A stretch of 64,000 nucleotides of DNA, from positions 496,001 through 560,000 of the forward strand of contig CAWABU010000002.1 of NCBI GenBank assembly GCA_963780345.1, written 5' to 3'. Every line of letters starts with the position of its first letter. Within the stretch, counting starts at the first letter, position 1. Below the pieces are notes generated by a model. It saw nothing but the letters and a program-made list of their open reading frames with translations. It had not been told where the DNA came from and made no database searches. This document shows positions 27,884 through 37,264 of this stretch, piece after piece. Source of the stretch: PALSA-693 sp963780345 (GTDB lineage Bacteria; Actinomycetota; Acidimicrobiia; Acidimicrobiales; Palsa-688). A program made the position numbers and the translations under genes.

Positions 27884-29833
27884 TTACTCCGGACCCCAGA
27901 GCCGCTCCGTCAAGCCGGATGCCCGGGCGATCGGCCGGGACACCGCCGCCCGGACCGCCGTCTCACTCCCCGCCACCACGAGAGCTTCCTGGGCCCGGGT
28001 GATGGCGGTGTACAGCAGCTGGCGGGTCAGCACGGCCGACGACGACCCCGGCAGCACCACGGCCACGTTGCGAAACTCCGATCCCTGCGCCTTGTGCACG
28101 GTCATGGCAAAAACGGTGTCGGCCCTCGCCAGCCGCGCCGGGCTGACCCTGACCAGGCCGCCGGCCCGCCGGAAGGCCACCGTCACCCCTTCGTCGTCCC
28201 GGGCGACGACGACGCCGGTATCGCCGTTGAAGAGGCGCAGGCCGTAGTCGTTGGCGGTCACCATGACCGGCCGGCCGAGATACCAGGGGGTCCCGGTGGC
28301 GAACTCCGGCAGGGACCCTGCCAACCAGTCCTCGATGCGCCGGGTCCAGGTGCTCACCCCTGAAGGGCCGTGGCGGTGGGCACAGAGCACGCGGAACCGA
28401 GCCAGGGCGTCGACCGCAGCGTCACCATTGGCCGCCGCGGCCCCTTCGAAGAGGGCGGTGCCGGCAGCCAGAGCCATCATCCGGACCGGCTGGAGCGCAG
28501 CCGAGGCCGCTGGCCCCGACCAGTCGACCGGGTCGGGCACCTCGACCCACTGGAGCGAGTCGTCACCCGATGAGAGGAGCCGGATGGCCCGATCGGCGTG
28601 GCCTGATCGCACGGCCGCCGCCAGCTCGGCCAGGGATCCGCGAAAGCGATAGTTGGCCCGGAGGACCACGATGGAGTCTCCGAGACCCACCCGGCCGCCC
28701 GCGGGCGGCGGCGTGGGAGACGCGGCCGGTGGGGCGGTGGCGGCGAGCCGCCCAAGTTGCTCCCTGACGGCGGGCGTCATCCGGGGGCTATCGAGGGCGG
28801 GACCGACGATGTCGCCCAGGACGGCGCCCGCCTCCACCGAGGCCAGCTGTTGAGGATCGCCGACCAGGATGAGCCGAGCGTCGGGACGGACGGCGTCGAT
28901 GAGCCGGGCCATCAGGGACAGGGCCACCATCGAGGTCTCGTCCACGATGATCACGTCGTGCGGGAGCCGGTGGTGGCGGTGGTGGCGGAAACGGCTGGCG
29001 CTGTCCGGACGGACTCCGAGCAGCCGGTGAAGGGTGGAGGCGCGAAGGGACAAGAGATGCCGGCGGCACGCGGTGCCAACGTCGAGCTGCCTCGCTTCGG
29101 CGTGGACGGCTTCCTCCAGCCGGGCCGCGGCTTTACCGGTCGGTGCGGCCAGGCCGACAAGCGGTTGGCGGCCGCCCATGCCATCAGCCTGCTCGTCGAG
29201 CAGGGCCACGACCCTCGCCACGGTGGTGGTCTTGCCGCTCCCCGGACCGCCGGCGATGACGCACAGGCGCCGGAGGACGGCAGTGGCGGCCGCCCACCTT
29301 GGCTCGACGGCACCGTCGGGAAAGAGACGGGTCAGTCCGGCCGCCACCGTGGCCTCGTCCACCGGGCCGCCGCTGGCGTCGGCCCGGGCGAGGAGGGCTT
29401 CGGCCACTCTGCGCTCGTCCCGCCAGTACCGGTCGAGGTAGAGGGCGGTCCCGATGAGGCGAAGCGGACGGTCGTCGGGGCCATGCGCGCCTGCCGTCAC
29501 CATCGGGCTCATCGCCAGCCGTGCGATCCAGTCGTCGGCATCCGGCCAGGGCAGGGCGCTCAGGTCGAGTTCGTCGTCCTCGTCGGCGGCGGTCCGGCGA
29601 ACGGCCTCGAGGTCGACGTACACGTGCCCGAGACGGGGAGCGCGGACGGCCAGGGCGGCCGCCAGCGTCACCCCTTCGTCGGCCTCCCCTCCAAGCTGGG
29701 CCAGCCGACGGGCCACGTGCACGTCCGCAGCACTGAGAACGCCGGCGCAGTTGAAGGCAGCCAGGGTCCCGGCCGCGGATAGGGCAACGTCGGAGGCGTA
29801 GCTGTCGGGCCGCGAGATGGAGAGGCGCGCCAT
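27884..29833 (-). CDS. recD: Exodeoxyribonuclease V subunit alpha (RecD)
   Basis: The 5'-3' helicase motor of RecBCD. From ATG 29833 it is 649 residues; the start overlaps the recB stop (ATGA). The N-terminal domain is followed by Walker A AGGPGSGKTTTVARV, Walker B VIIVDETSMVALSLM, motif III VGDPQQLASVEAG, motif IV region VLRANYRF, motif V FAMTVHKAQGSEFRNVAVVLP and motif VI LLYTAITRAQEALVVAG. All are consistent with an active SF1B helicase. The longer frame to 30127 is recB antiphase noise. Confidence 0.95.
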   Translation of the reverse strand: MARLSISRPDSYASDVALSAAGTLAAFNCAGVLSAADVHVARRLAQLGGEADEGVTLAAALAVRAPRLGHVYVDLEAVRRTAADEDDELDLSALPWPDADDWIARLAMSPMVTAGAHGPDDRPLRLIGTALYLDRYWRDERRVAEALLARADASGGPVDEATVAAGLTRLFPDGAVEPRWAAATAVLRRLCVIAGGPGSGKTTTVARVVALLDEQADGMGGRQPLVGLAAPTGKAAARLEEAVHAEARQLDVGTACRRHLLSLRASTLHRLLGVRPDSASRFRHHRHHRLPHDVIIVDETSMVALSLMARLIDAVRPDARLILVGDPQQLASVEAGAVLGDIVGPALDSPRMTPAVREQLGRLAATAPPAASPTPPPAGGRVGLGDSIVVLRANYRFRGSLAELAAAVRSGHADRAIRLLSSGDDSLQWVEVPDPVDWSGPAASAALQPVRMMALAAGTALFEGAAAANGDAAVDALARFRVLCAHRHGPSGVSTWTRRIEDWLAGSLPEFATGTPWYLGRPVMVTANDYGLRLFNGDTGVVVARDDEGVTVAFRRAGGLVRVSPARLARADTVFAMTVHKAQGSEFRNVAVVLPGSSSAVLTRQLLYTAITRAQEALVVAGSETAVRAAVSRPIARASGLTERLWGPE

Positions 29834-31990
29834 CAGTCCGGGGCCGACCCTTGGTCGAGCAGGTCCGACAGCGCGACGACCATCGCCGGAGGGGTCGGCC
29901 AGGAGAACACCCCGCACGGGAGGCCGCCGACGCGGGGCGCCTCTGGCCCACTCATCCCGCGAAGGAACAGGTAGAGGACGCCGGCCAGGCTGGCCTCGGG
30001 CCGGTAGTCCGGCATCCGCCAGCGCAGGTAGCGGTGCAGGGCCACCAGGTACAGCAAGGCCTGGAGCGGGTAATGGTCCCGCTGCATCTCCGCCGCCAGG
30101 GCGTCCGGCCGGTAATGCCAGGCGCAAAGTGGCTCTTCGCCCGGGGCCAGCCAGTTGGTCTTGTAGTCGACAACCAGATAGCGAGGTGGGCCCGAGGCGG
30201 GGCGGGTCCGGAGAACCAGGTCCAGGCTGCCGGTCAGGTAGCCGCGAAGGTGGGTGGCCAGCGCCGGGCTGGCCAGGCGGGCCGCATACCCGGCGAGCGC
30301 CGTGCCGGGTGGTACCGACGTGGCGAACAGCCTGGCGATGTCGGCGGTCAAGATCCGCCCGGCCGGACGGTCGCCGCCCGCGAGGGGCAGCTCGAAGCGA
30401 AGCTCGTCCAGGCGGTCGGCCGGGCCGAAGGTACGGAGGCTCCGGTCGTCCACTAGCGGTCCGAGCGGGGTCGACAGGGCCGCGATGAGCCCGGCCGACA
30501 GCTGCTCGAGGGACCCGATGTCGGTGCCGCGGAGACTCTGCTCGTCCCGAACGGCCGTGGTGATCGCAGCGGCGAGGTCCGCCGCTGCGAAGTTGACGCG
30601 CTCCAGCACGGCATGGACGAACGTGCCGATCTCGGGGCCGCGGGGGGTGACAGCCAGAGGGGAAGCGACGGCGCGCAGCGCGGCCTCCTCGCGGCCAACT
30701 TCGGGATACCCGGGGCCGGGGATGACGGCCGTGAGGCTGGAGGAGCTGCGGGCGCCGGCCCCGGCACCGGCCTCGTCGGGCTCGTCGGTGGTGCCCGGCA
30801 GCTCAGGCTCGCTGCCTACGGTGTCGCTCTGTTCGCCAGCGGTGATGCCGCTGTACGAAGTGCGACGCCAGGCCCGGTCCAGGCCGCGCTCGAACCGGGC
30901 GGCCGCCAGATCGCCGGGCACCGGCATCGCCCCTTCCCACCGGGCGACCGGATAGGCGCGACAGCGCTCGACGCTGATCTGACCGGGGACCCGGTCCGCC
31001 ACCGCCCTCAAACGAGCATGAACGGCGGCTTCGTTCGGTGAGTAGGTCGCGCTGGGTGCCACGTTGCCAGCCTGGTCGCGACTCATCAGCAGACGGCCGA
31101 GCGGAGAGTGCTGGGACTCGTAGGCGCGGACCCACCAGACCACGACCCGATGACGGGCCCGGGTGAGCGCCACGTAGAGAAGGCGGAGGTCCTCGCCGCG
31201 CTGTTCATCGTGGGCGGCCGAGAAGTGCGCCAGATAGCTGGCACCGGGGTCGGTCACACCTACGTCCAGGGTGCGACGGTTGTCGGCCGCCGGGTCGTGG
31301 TAGACCACGGGCCGGCCTTTTCGCAGGGCCGGCCCGCTGTCCCACAGGTACGGGCAGTAGACCACCGGAAACTCCAGACCCTTGGCCCGATGGATGGTCA
31401 GAACCTGGACGGCGTCGGCGTCGGAATCGAGGCGGCGGCTGCGGTCCTCGGCGTCGGCGGTCTCGGCACCGGACTCCTCGATCCGCCGGGCCAACCAGGC
31501 ACGGAGCGCGGGCGCACCCAGATGACCGGCGGATGCTTCCGAATGCAGTAACTCGGCGATGTGGCCGAGATCGGTGAGGTCGCGTTCGCCGGTCGGCCCG
31601 AGCAGTATCCGGGCCGGCAGCCCTTCGGTTGCCATGATCGACCGGGTCGCGCTGGCCACGCCCCGCTGGCGGAGGATCGCGGACCAGCGATAGAGGCGGG
31701 CGTGCAGCAATTCCCAGGTGGCTTCGTCAGCGCCGGCGACGTCGTCGGCCGTCATACCGACAAACGGCGTCAGGGCGACAGCCACCGCACGCGGCCGGGA
31801 CGCCGGTTGTTCGAGGGCTTCGAGCAGCCGCAACCAGTCCGGCGCGCTCGGCGAACCAAACACACTCTCAGTGCCGCCTATGACCGCGGGGATCCCGACG
31901 GCCCGGAGGGCGGCTTGCACGAGCCCGGCCTGGCGATTGGTGCGCACGAGCGCAGCCACGTCACCCGGCGACACCTGCCGCGGACGCGCC
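29833..31990 (-). pseudogene. recB: RecB C-terminal part (helicase motifs IV-VI and nuclease domain), after frameshift
   Basis: This frame resumes RecB at RPRQVSPGDVAALVRTNRQAGL and carries motif V VQVLTIHRAKGLEFPVVYCPY, motif VI EDLRLLYVALTRARHRVVVWW and the C-terminal nuclease domain with GSLDLVLRTR and YLVVDYKTN, whose Asp and Lys belong to the metal-dependent active site. It is continuous with the upstream frame (31961-33529) except for one base: removing a G from the GGG at 31989-31991 joins EE to ARPRQVSPGD. The product, if joined, would be a full RecB. The stop overlaps the recD start. Confidence 0.88.
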
Positions 31991-33529
31991 CTCCTCGGCG
32001 CCTCGCCACTCCACGATCCGGGCGGGCGATCCGAGGAGCGCCACCACGTCGGAGGCCAGGTCACCGGCGACCCACTCCAGCGCCGAGTCCTTTTGGGCGC
32101 CTCTCGCCGTCCGCCGGACCAGCCCGTCGCCCGAGTACAGCACCCGGAAACGGAGGGACGCGCTCCCGGGCGCGCCGAGGAGACCCGTCCGCTGATGGGC
32201 GGCCGTCGCCGCCACCGGGCGATAGGGGATCTCGGGATGGCCGACGTGAAGCGGGTTGAGCAGGGCGTCGTATGCGGCGAGAAGCCCGGCGTCGCTACGC
32301 CAGTTCTCGGAGAGGGTGAACCGGTGCTGGGCGCGACGGGCGGCATCCAGGTAGGCAAAGACGTCGGCGCCGCGGAAGGCGTAGATGGCCTGCTTCGGGT
32401 CGCCGATCAGGATCAGAATGGTCTGCCCGCCACCGAAGGCCCGGCGGACGACCTCCCACTGGACCGGATCGGTGTCCTGGAACTCGTCGACCAGGACGAC
32501 CTGGTAGCGGTCCCGGAGCACCCGGCAGGCGGCCTCCCCGCGCTCGGGGTCGGCCAGGGTGGCCTGAAGCCGGGTCAGGAGATCGTCGTAGGTCAGCAGA
32601 TTGCGGTCGTGGAGGCGGCGAGCGACCTCCCGGCGGACGCTTTCGGCGAGCCGGCGCTGGCGACCGGGGGTGCTCTCACCGGCGTCGGGTTCCAGCGGGG
32701 TAACCGGATTGGCCACCGCCACCCGGGCGATCTCGTGGGCGACCCGACGCTCGAACGGCGGCACTCCCCAGCCGAGCACGCGCCGCAGGAAGAGGTCGTC
32801 GACGACCTCGTCGACGGTGTCGCTCGCGTCCTCGATGAGGGTGGCGCCGACCCCGACGCGCCCCGCCACGCCCAGCCCGGCGAGCACCAGGTGGCAGAAT
32901 CCGTGCGTGGTCGTAATGGTGGCGGCGTCGAAAATGGCCAGGGCATCGGTCAGGCGGGAGCGGCGGTCGCGTACCTCCTGCGGGTTGCCGCCGGCCAGCA
33001 GGCGGACCACCCGGTCGTCGGTAGGTACCGGGAGGCCGGTGTCGACGTAGCGACCGAGGCTGGATTCAGCGGACACCAGGCGGGCACGGACCCGATCTCG
33101 CAGCTCTGCGGTTGCGATCCGCGTGAAGGTCACCGCCAGGATGTTTTCGATCGGTACCCCCTCGGCGACGAAGCGGGCCGCGAGAGCTGCGATGGTAAAG
33201 GTCTTGCCGGTCCCGGCGCTGGCTTCGAGGACCGTGACACCAGGCCCCGGCAGGGTCCCGCACGGATCGAACGGCTGGGGCTCAGGTAGCGGTTGGGGCT
33301 CAGGCGGCGGTTGGGGCTGCGGTAGCGGCTGGGGCTCTGGTAGCGGCTGGGGCTCCGGTAGCGGCTGGGGCTCCGGTAGCGGCTGGGGCTCCGGTAGCGG
33401 TTGCGGCTCCGGTAGCGGTTGCGGCTCCGGTAGCGGTTGGGGCTCCGGTAGCGGCTGGGGATCCGGCAGGGGTTGGGGTTGGGGCTCGGCTTCCGGCGCC
33501 AACCCGGCCCTCGGCGGGGTGTTGCTCAT
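31961..33529 (-). pseudogene. recB: RecB N-terminal part with eleven Pro-rich hexapeptide repeats, ends at frameshift
   Basis: RecB is the 3'-5' helicase and nuclease subunit of exonuclease V. The ATG at 33529 overlaps the recC stop (ATGA). After about 20 residues come eleven hexapeptides of QPLPEP type, then the helicase begins: VTVLEASAGTGKTFTIAALA (Walker A), NILAVTFTRIATAELRDRVR, TTTHGFCHLVL, VVLVDEFQDTDPVQWEVV, ILIGDPKQAIYAFRGAD and LSENWRSD. The frame stops after GAEEGASAAGVAG where the family continues; the rest is in another frame (29833-31990). Pro-rich leaders of this kind are not usual in RecB. Confidence 0.88.
33278..33475 (-). repeat. 18-base tandem repeat, 11 units, in the 5' end of recB
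   Basis: Eleven in-frame 18-base units encode QPLPDP, seven QPLPEP, then QPLPQP, QPPPEP and QPLPEP. The units are almost identical in DNA (CAG-CCG/CCC-CTA-CCG-GAG/GAG-CCC type), so slippage could change the copy number. The repeat lies before the first helicase motif, so length changes would keep the enzyme in frame. Confidence 0.9.
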
Positions 33530-36500
33530 CGATCCTGCATTTGCTCGTGGGCGAGGAGCGGGTCCCAGAGCCGGCGGGCCAGACAGCCGAAACGGCAGCT
33601 TTCGTGGCCGTCCCATCCGGGGCCGCGCTCGTCCGGTCGGGGTGGCACGGTCAACAGGGCCTCGAACGGCACGACCCCGCCGAGCACCATCAGGTGCTCA
33701 GGCTGGGAATCCTCGCGCGGAAACTCGTACGCGGACTTCCAGATGCCCAGGGCCGCCTCGCCGGGATCGTCGCCGGTCCGACGAGCGTTCGCCCAGGCCG
33801 CGGACGTCTCGCAGTAGATGGGCAACGGCTCGCGCATGCCCCGGTCATAGAGGTCCACCAGGACGCCGATCGCGGCGAGCACGGCCGGCTGAAAGGCGTC
33901 CCGGGATTCCATCCCGCCCGCGGTCAGGGGCGGCAGTACCGAGGTCCGGATCAGCTGTCGACCCCCGGACCCCTTGCCGCCCCGACCCAGGAGCACGCTC
34001 GCGATCGGCTGGTCGGGCCAGGCCGCGCTCAAGGCCAGAAAGCGCACCCAGGCCGCCATCCGATGCTTGGGGCCCAACCGGGAGTAGACGCAGCGGACGA
34101 TGATCCCATCGTGCACGCCGGGTACCGTGCCGATCAGGATCCGTCCGTCCGGTAGCCGGATATGGACGTCGAGAGAACAGGCCTCGGCGAGGGCTGACGG
34201 TAACGAGGACGCCGCCGCGACCAGGGCTTCGACGGTCGGGGTGACGTCGCCGAGCACCGCGTCGACGAGGCCTCCGGGCGGAAGGATTCCTCGGGCCAGC
34301 TCGGCGCCGACGGCGGCCCCCAGATCGGCCCCGGCGAGGCGGGCCGCCAGCAGGCGATCCCCCACCTCCCATCGCTCGAGGGGATCCAGGTCGATGGGCA
34401 ACGAGTCGTTGACCTCGTCGGCGGCGTTGCCGGCGAACCAACCCAACCGCTCGCGCAAGAAGGCCTTGACCGGGTGCTCGACAAAGCGGACCAGCGAGTC
34501 GAGTTGCACCACGTCGCCGGTGACCGGCGGCAGGCCCCCGGTGAGGAAGGGCCGGAGGGCTCGCCGGGGTCCCGAGAGGGCCACGGCCCCGCCGAGGCTG
34601 ACAGGATCGAAGCTGCGGATTCCCTCCCGCCCCGATTCCGGGCCGAAATTGCGGGGATCGAACGACTGCAAAGGGTGTGGCACGAGCACCCGCCGGCGCG
34701 CCGGTGCGGAGTCGCCGTCGAGGTGCACCGTCCGATCGACCACATCGAGGAGCTCGGCGATGGGCACCGCCGGGGGACGCTCTCGATTGGTGCGCTCGTC
34801 GCGGCCGTTGAAGGTGATAACCAGATGATCAGTCGCGGCCAACACGGCGTCGAGGAGGAGCTGGCGGTCCTCGCTCCGCGCATCCCGGTCGCCGACGTGC
34901 GGATCGTCAGAGAGCACGTCGTCACCGTCCCGGTGGGTGTGGCGGGGGAAGACGCCGTCGTCGAGCCCGAGCAAGCCCACCACCCGGTGCGGCACCGACC
35001 GCATCGGGACCAGGGTGCAGACCGTGAGATCACCGGTCCGAAAGTTCGCCCGGGTGGGCCGGCCCTTGAGGCGTTCGGAAAGCAGGGACCGGGCTTCCGA
35101 CAGGTCGAGCACGGTGGTCGAGTCAGCCGAGCCGGCCTCGTCGACCACTTCGTCGAGGACCCGGTAAAGCTGGTCGCGCTGCCAGCCGTCAGCCGGCGCC
35201 ACGGCGGCGAGCGACTCCGTCGCGTTGGCGATGGCGTCCCGCCACCCCCTGATCGGTTGGGGCCGGGACATGGCGTCGATAGCCGCGCCCAGCCGATCGA
35301 TCAGCTCGGCGACGTGTCCGGCGAGATCCACCGTGGCGCTGACAACGTCATCGAGGGGAAGGGTGCCGGCGAAGAGCCGCTGATCATCGTCGGCCATGGC
35401 CACACCCAGCAGCAGGCGGTCCAGTCCGGCCGACCAGCTGTTGACGTCCAGGCCGGGCAACCCCCACTGGCTCCGATGCTCGCCATCGAGACCCCAGCGG
35501 ATGCCGGCGCTGGCCACCCACCGCTCCAGCTGGGCTTGTCCGTCCTCATCGAGCTGGAAGCGGCGCCGCACCGGTTCCCTCGACACCAGGTCGAGCACCT
35601 GCGAGGCGGTGACCCGGCTCCCGGCCAGCTCGAGCACGAAGTCCGCCACCGCGAGCAATGGATTGGTCTGCAGGATCGACCGGTCGGCCAAGCGGACACG
35701 CAATCGTGGTAGCTCCGGCCCGGACGTGTCGCCGGCCGCGTCGAGCGGACGGCCATCGTCGGGGTCGTCGCCGGCCTCCGTCCGGTCTCCCCCGCCGAAG
35801 GCGGCGTGCACCAACGGCGCGAAGGTCTCGATATCGGGGCACATGATGATCACGTCCCGGGGCTCGAGGGTGAGGTCGGCGGCCAGCAAGTGGAGGATGG
35901 CGTCCCGCATCACCTCCACCTGGCGGGAGCGCCCATGGCACGAGTGAACCCTCAGGCTGTGGTCGGCGGGGTCGAGCGGCGGCCGGGGATCTGGTTCGCC
36001 GGATCGGGGGGGAAGTGGAGGCGCCCGATCAGCCCGAACGTCGGCCTGGATGCGATGAAGCAACGATGGCGAGCTCTCGGCCACGCTCCGGTACTCGCCT
36101 GCGACCGGGCCGCGGGCCGAAAGGATGAGCTGCATCTCGCGGGCGTCGCGACCCCACGAACGCAGCAGCGGATTGGCGGGCACGGACGCCGTCGGGTCGT
36201 CGGCCCGCCGCATCCCTGACGGAGGTCGAGGCAACACCGAGGCGACCTTGTCCCACAACGGTGCCGATGGATGCAGCAGCAGCAAATGCACGTCCCGCCA
36301 GACGGCCACGGCCTCCAATACCGACAGGTGGCTGGCGGGCAGCCGGGTCAAGCCGAACAACGAGAGGCGCGGCGGCAGGTCAATCGTCTCGGCCCGGGCG
36401 GCGACCAGGGTCGAAGCGAGGTGAATCCGCTCGGCCGGGCTGTCGACCCCGAGACGCCGCCGAAGGCGCCGCCATAACTCGGCCTGCCACCCGGCCGTCG

Positions 36501-37074
36501 CATCGGTGAGCCCGGCTCCGCCGGCGGCCCAGGCCATGATCATCTCGGGTCGGTGCACGCCGTAGTGGTCGTACAGATCGGCGAGATGGCGAACAGTGGT
36601 AAAGCGGCGATAGGGGGCGGCCGGCGGCCTCATCATTCGGCTGGCATCAGGGGTTGCGGTACCCCCTGCGCCGTCGGCGCGGGCGGGCGGGACCGGCGAC
36701 GCAGCCCGCAGATGAGCGGCCAGCGGCTGAAGGAAGGGCTCGTCGAGATGGGCGTCGACCAGCTCCAGCAGGGGCCACACCAACCGCTCGGGGAGCCACG
36801 GATCGGCCCCCGACGGAATCCCGACGGCGGCCGCGGTCGTGGCGTTGATCAGGGCGCCCGGAAACGGGAAGCCGACGTTGGCGCAGACTCCGTCGGCTCG
36901 ATCGGGGCCGGCGCCGAGACGGTGGGAAAGACGTTGCGCCAGCCAGCGCTCCACGCCGCGGGTCGGGACGGCCACGATTTCCGCGGTCATCGGATCCGCG
37001 AGCGGCTCGGCCAGCACGTCGCCGAGAATCTCGACCAGCCGATCCGCTCGCTCCGAGCGGTGGACGAACAGCAT
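33526..37074 (-). CDS. recC: Exodeoxyribonuclease V subunit gamma (RecC)
   Basis: RecC (1182 residues, close to the E. coli length) is the non-catalytic helicase-like subunit that splits the duplex and recognises the regulatory site. Typical features are the N-terminal IVAVPTRGVERWLAQRLSHRLGA, ANVGFPFPGALIN, the LRVHSCHGRSRQVEVMRDAILHLLA stretch, IIMCPDIETFAPLVHAAF, and the C-terminal VGLLGLDDGVFPRHTHRDGDDVL. The ATG is preceded by a GGGAGAAGGGTG stretch. It is the first gene of recC-recB-recD, all joined by ATGA overlaps; the upstream 190 bases carry unusual repeats. Confidence 0.94.
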   Translation of the reverse strand: MLFVHRSERADRLVEILGDVLAEPLADPMTAEIVAVPTRGVERWLAQRLSHRLGAGPDRADGVCANVGFPFPGALINATTAAAVGIPSGADPWLPERLVWPLLELVDAHLDEPFLQPLAAHLRAASPVPPARADGAGGTATPDASRMMRPPAAPYRRFTTVRHLADLYDHYGVHRPEMIMAWAAGGAGLTDATAGWQAELWRRLRRRLGVDSPAERIHLASTLVAARAETIDLPPRLSLFGLTRLPASHLSVLEAVAVWRDVHLLLLHPSAPLWDKVASVLPRPPSGMRRADDPTASVPANPLLRSWGRDAREMQLILSARGPVAGEYRSVAESSPSLLHRIQADVRADRAPPLPPRSGEPDPRPPLDPADHSLRVHSCHGRSRQVEVMRDAILHLLAADLTLEPRDVIIMCPDIETFAPLVHAAFGGGDRTEAGDDPDDGRPLDAAGDTSGPELPRLRVRLADRSILQTNPLLAVADFVLELAGSRVTASQVLDLVSREPVRRRFQLDEDGQAQLERWVASAGIRWGLDGEHRSQWGLPGLDVNSWSAGLDRLLLGVAMADDDQRLFAGTLPLDDVVSATVDLAGHVAELIDRLGAAIDAMSRPQPIRGWRDAIANATESLAAVAPADGWQRDQLYRVLDEVVDEAGSADSTTVLDLSEARSLLSERLKGRPTRANFRTGDLTVCTLVPMRSVPHRVVGLLGLDDGVFPRHTHRDGDDVLSDDPHVGDRDARSEDRQLLLDAVLAATDHLVITFNGRDERTNRERPPAVPIAELLDVVDRTVHLDGDSAPARRRVLVPHPLQSFDPRNFGPESGREGIRSFDPVSLGGAVALSGPRRALRPFLTGGLPPVTGDVVQLDSLVRFVEHPVKAFLRERLGWFAGNAADEVNDSLPIDLDPLERWEVGDRLLAARLAGADLGAAVGAELARGILPPGGLVDAVLGDVTPTVEALVAAASSLPSALAEACSLDVHIRLPDGRILIGTVPGVHDGIIVRCVYSRLGPKHRMAAWVRFLALSAAWPDQPIASVLLGRGGKGSGGRQLIRTSVLPPLTAGGMESRDAFQPAVLAAIGVLVDLYDRGMREPLPIYCETSAAWANARRTGDDPGEAALGIWKSAYEFPREDSQPEHLMVLGGVVPFEALLTVPPRPDERGPGWDGHESCRFGCLARRLWDPLLAHEQMQDR

Positions 37075-37149
37075 CTGTCACCCTTCTCCCATGGCCGTAA
37101 GGCTAGGGAGTGGGTGTGACCGCGGGGTGGTTCACCCGGGCCGCTCCAC

Positions 37150-37175
37150 CAAATATTCCTCGCAAATATTCCTCG
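37150..37175 (-). promoter_or_regulatory. Tandem 13-base direct repeat upstream of recC
   Basis: Two adjacent exact copies of CAAATATTCCTCG (plus strand), with a partial third (CATATTCCGG, 37181-37190), form the only AT-rich patch in the region, 75-116 bases before the recC start. Read on the minus strand it is GGAATATTTG twice. The spacing and site suit an activator or repressor binding array or the promoter itself for recCBD. Confidence 0.5.
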
Positions 37176-37193
37176 AGGGACATATTCCGGTCG

Positions 37194-37211
37194 GGACCGG
37201 TGAACCGGTCC
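37194..37211. promoter_or_regulatory. 18-base palindrome GGACCGGT-GA-ACCGGTCC between pobA and recC
   Basis: A perfect 8+8 inverted repeat with a two-base centre, 54 bases past the pobA stop and 120 bases before recC. As a hairpin it would have a very tight loop and no U tract, so a protein-binding palindrome or the base of a pobA terminator are both possible. Confidence 0.4.
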
Positions 37212-37264
37212 AGCACCCGGCGAAGGACGACGACGAGGCCTCCCTCTATCGGCTCCACTCCACC

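Noticed and set aside
31718..33289. 523-codon plus-strand frame antisense to recB
   Set aside because: Shadow of recB; no domain.
33278..33475. CRISPR-like array
   Set aside because: The units are 18 bases, contiguous without spacers, and in frame in recB.
33123..34103. Plus-strand frame rich in GSGWGS repeats
   Set aside because: The repeat is the antisense reading of the QPLPEP array in recB; no independent support.
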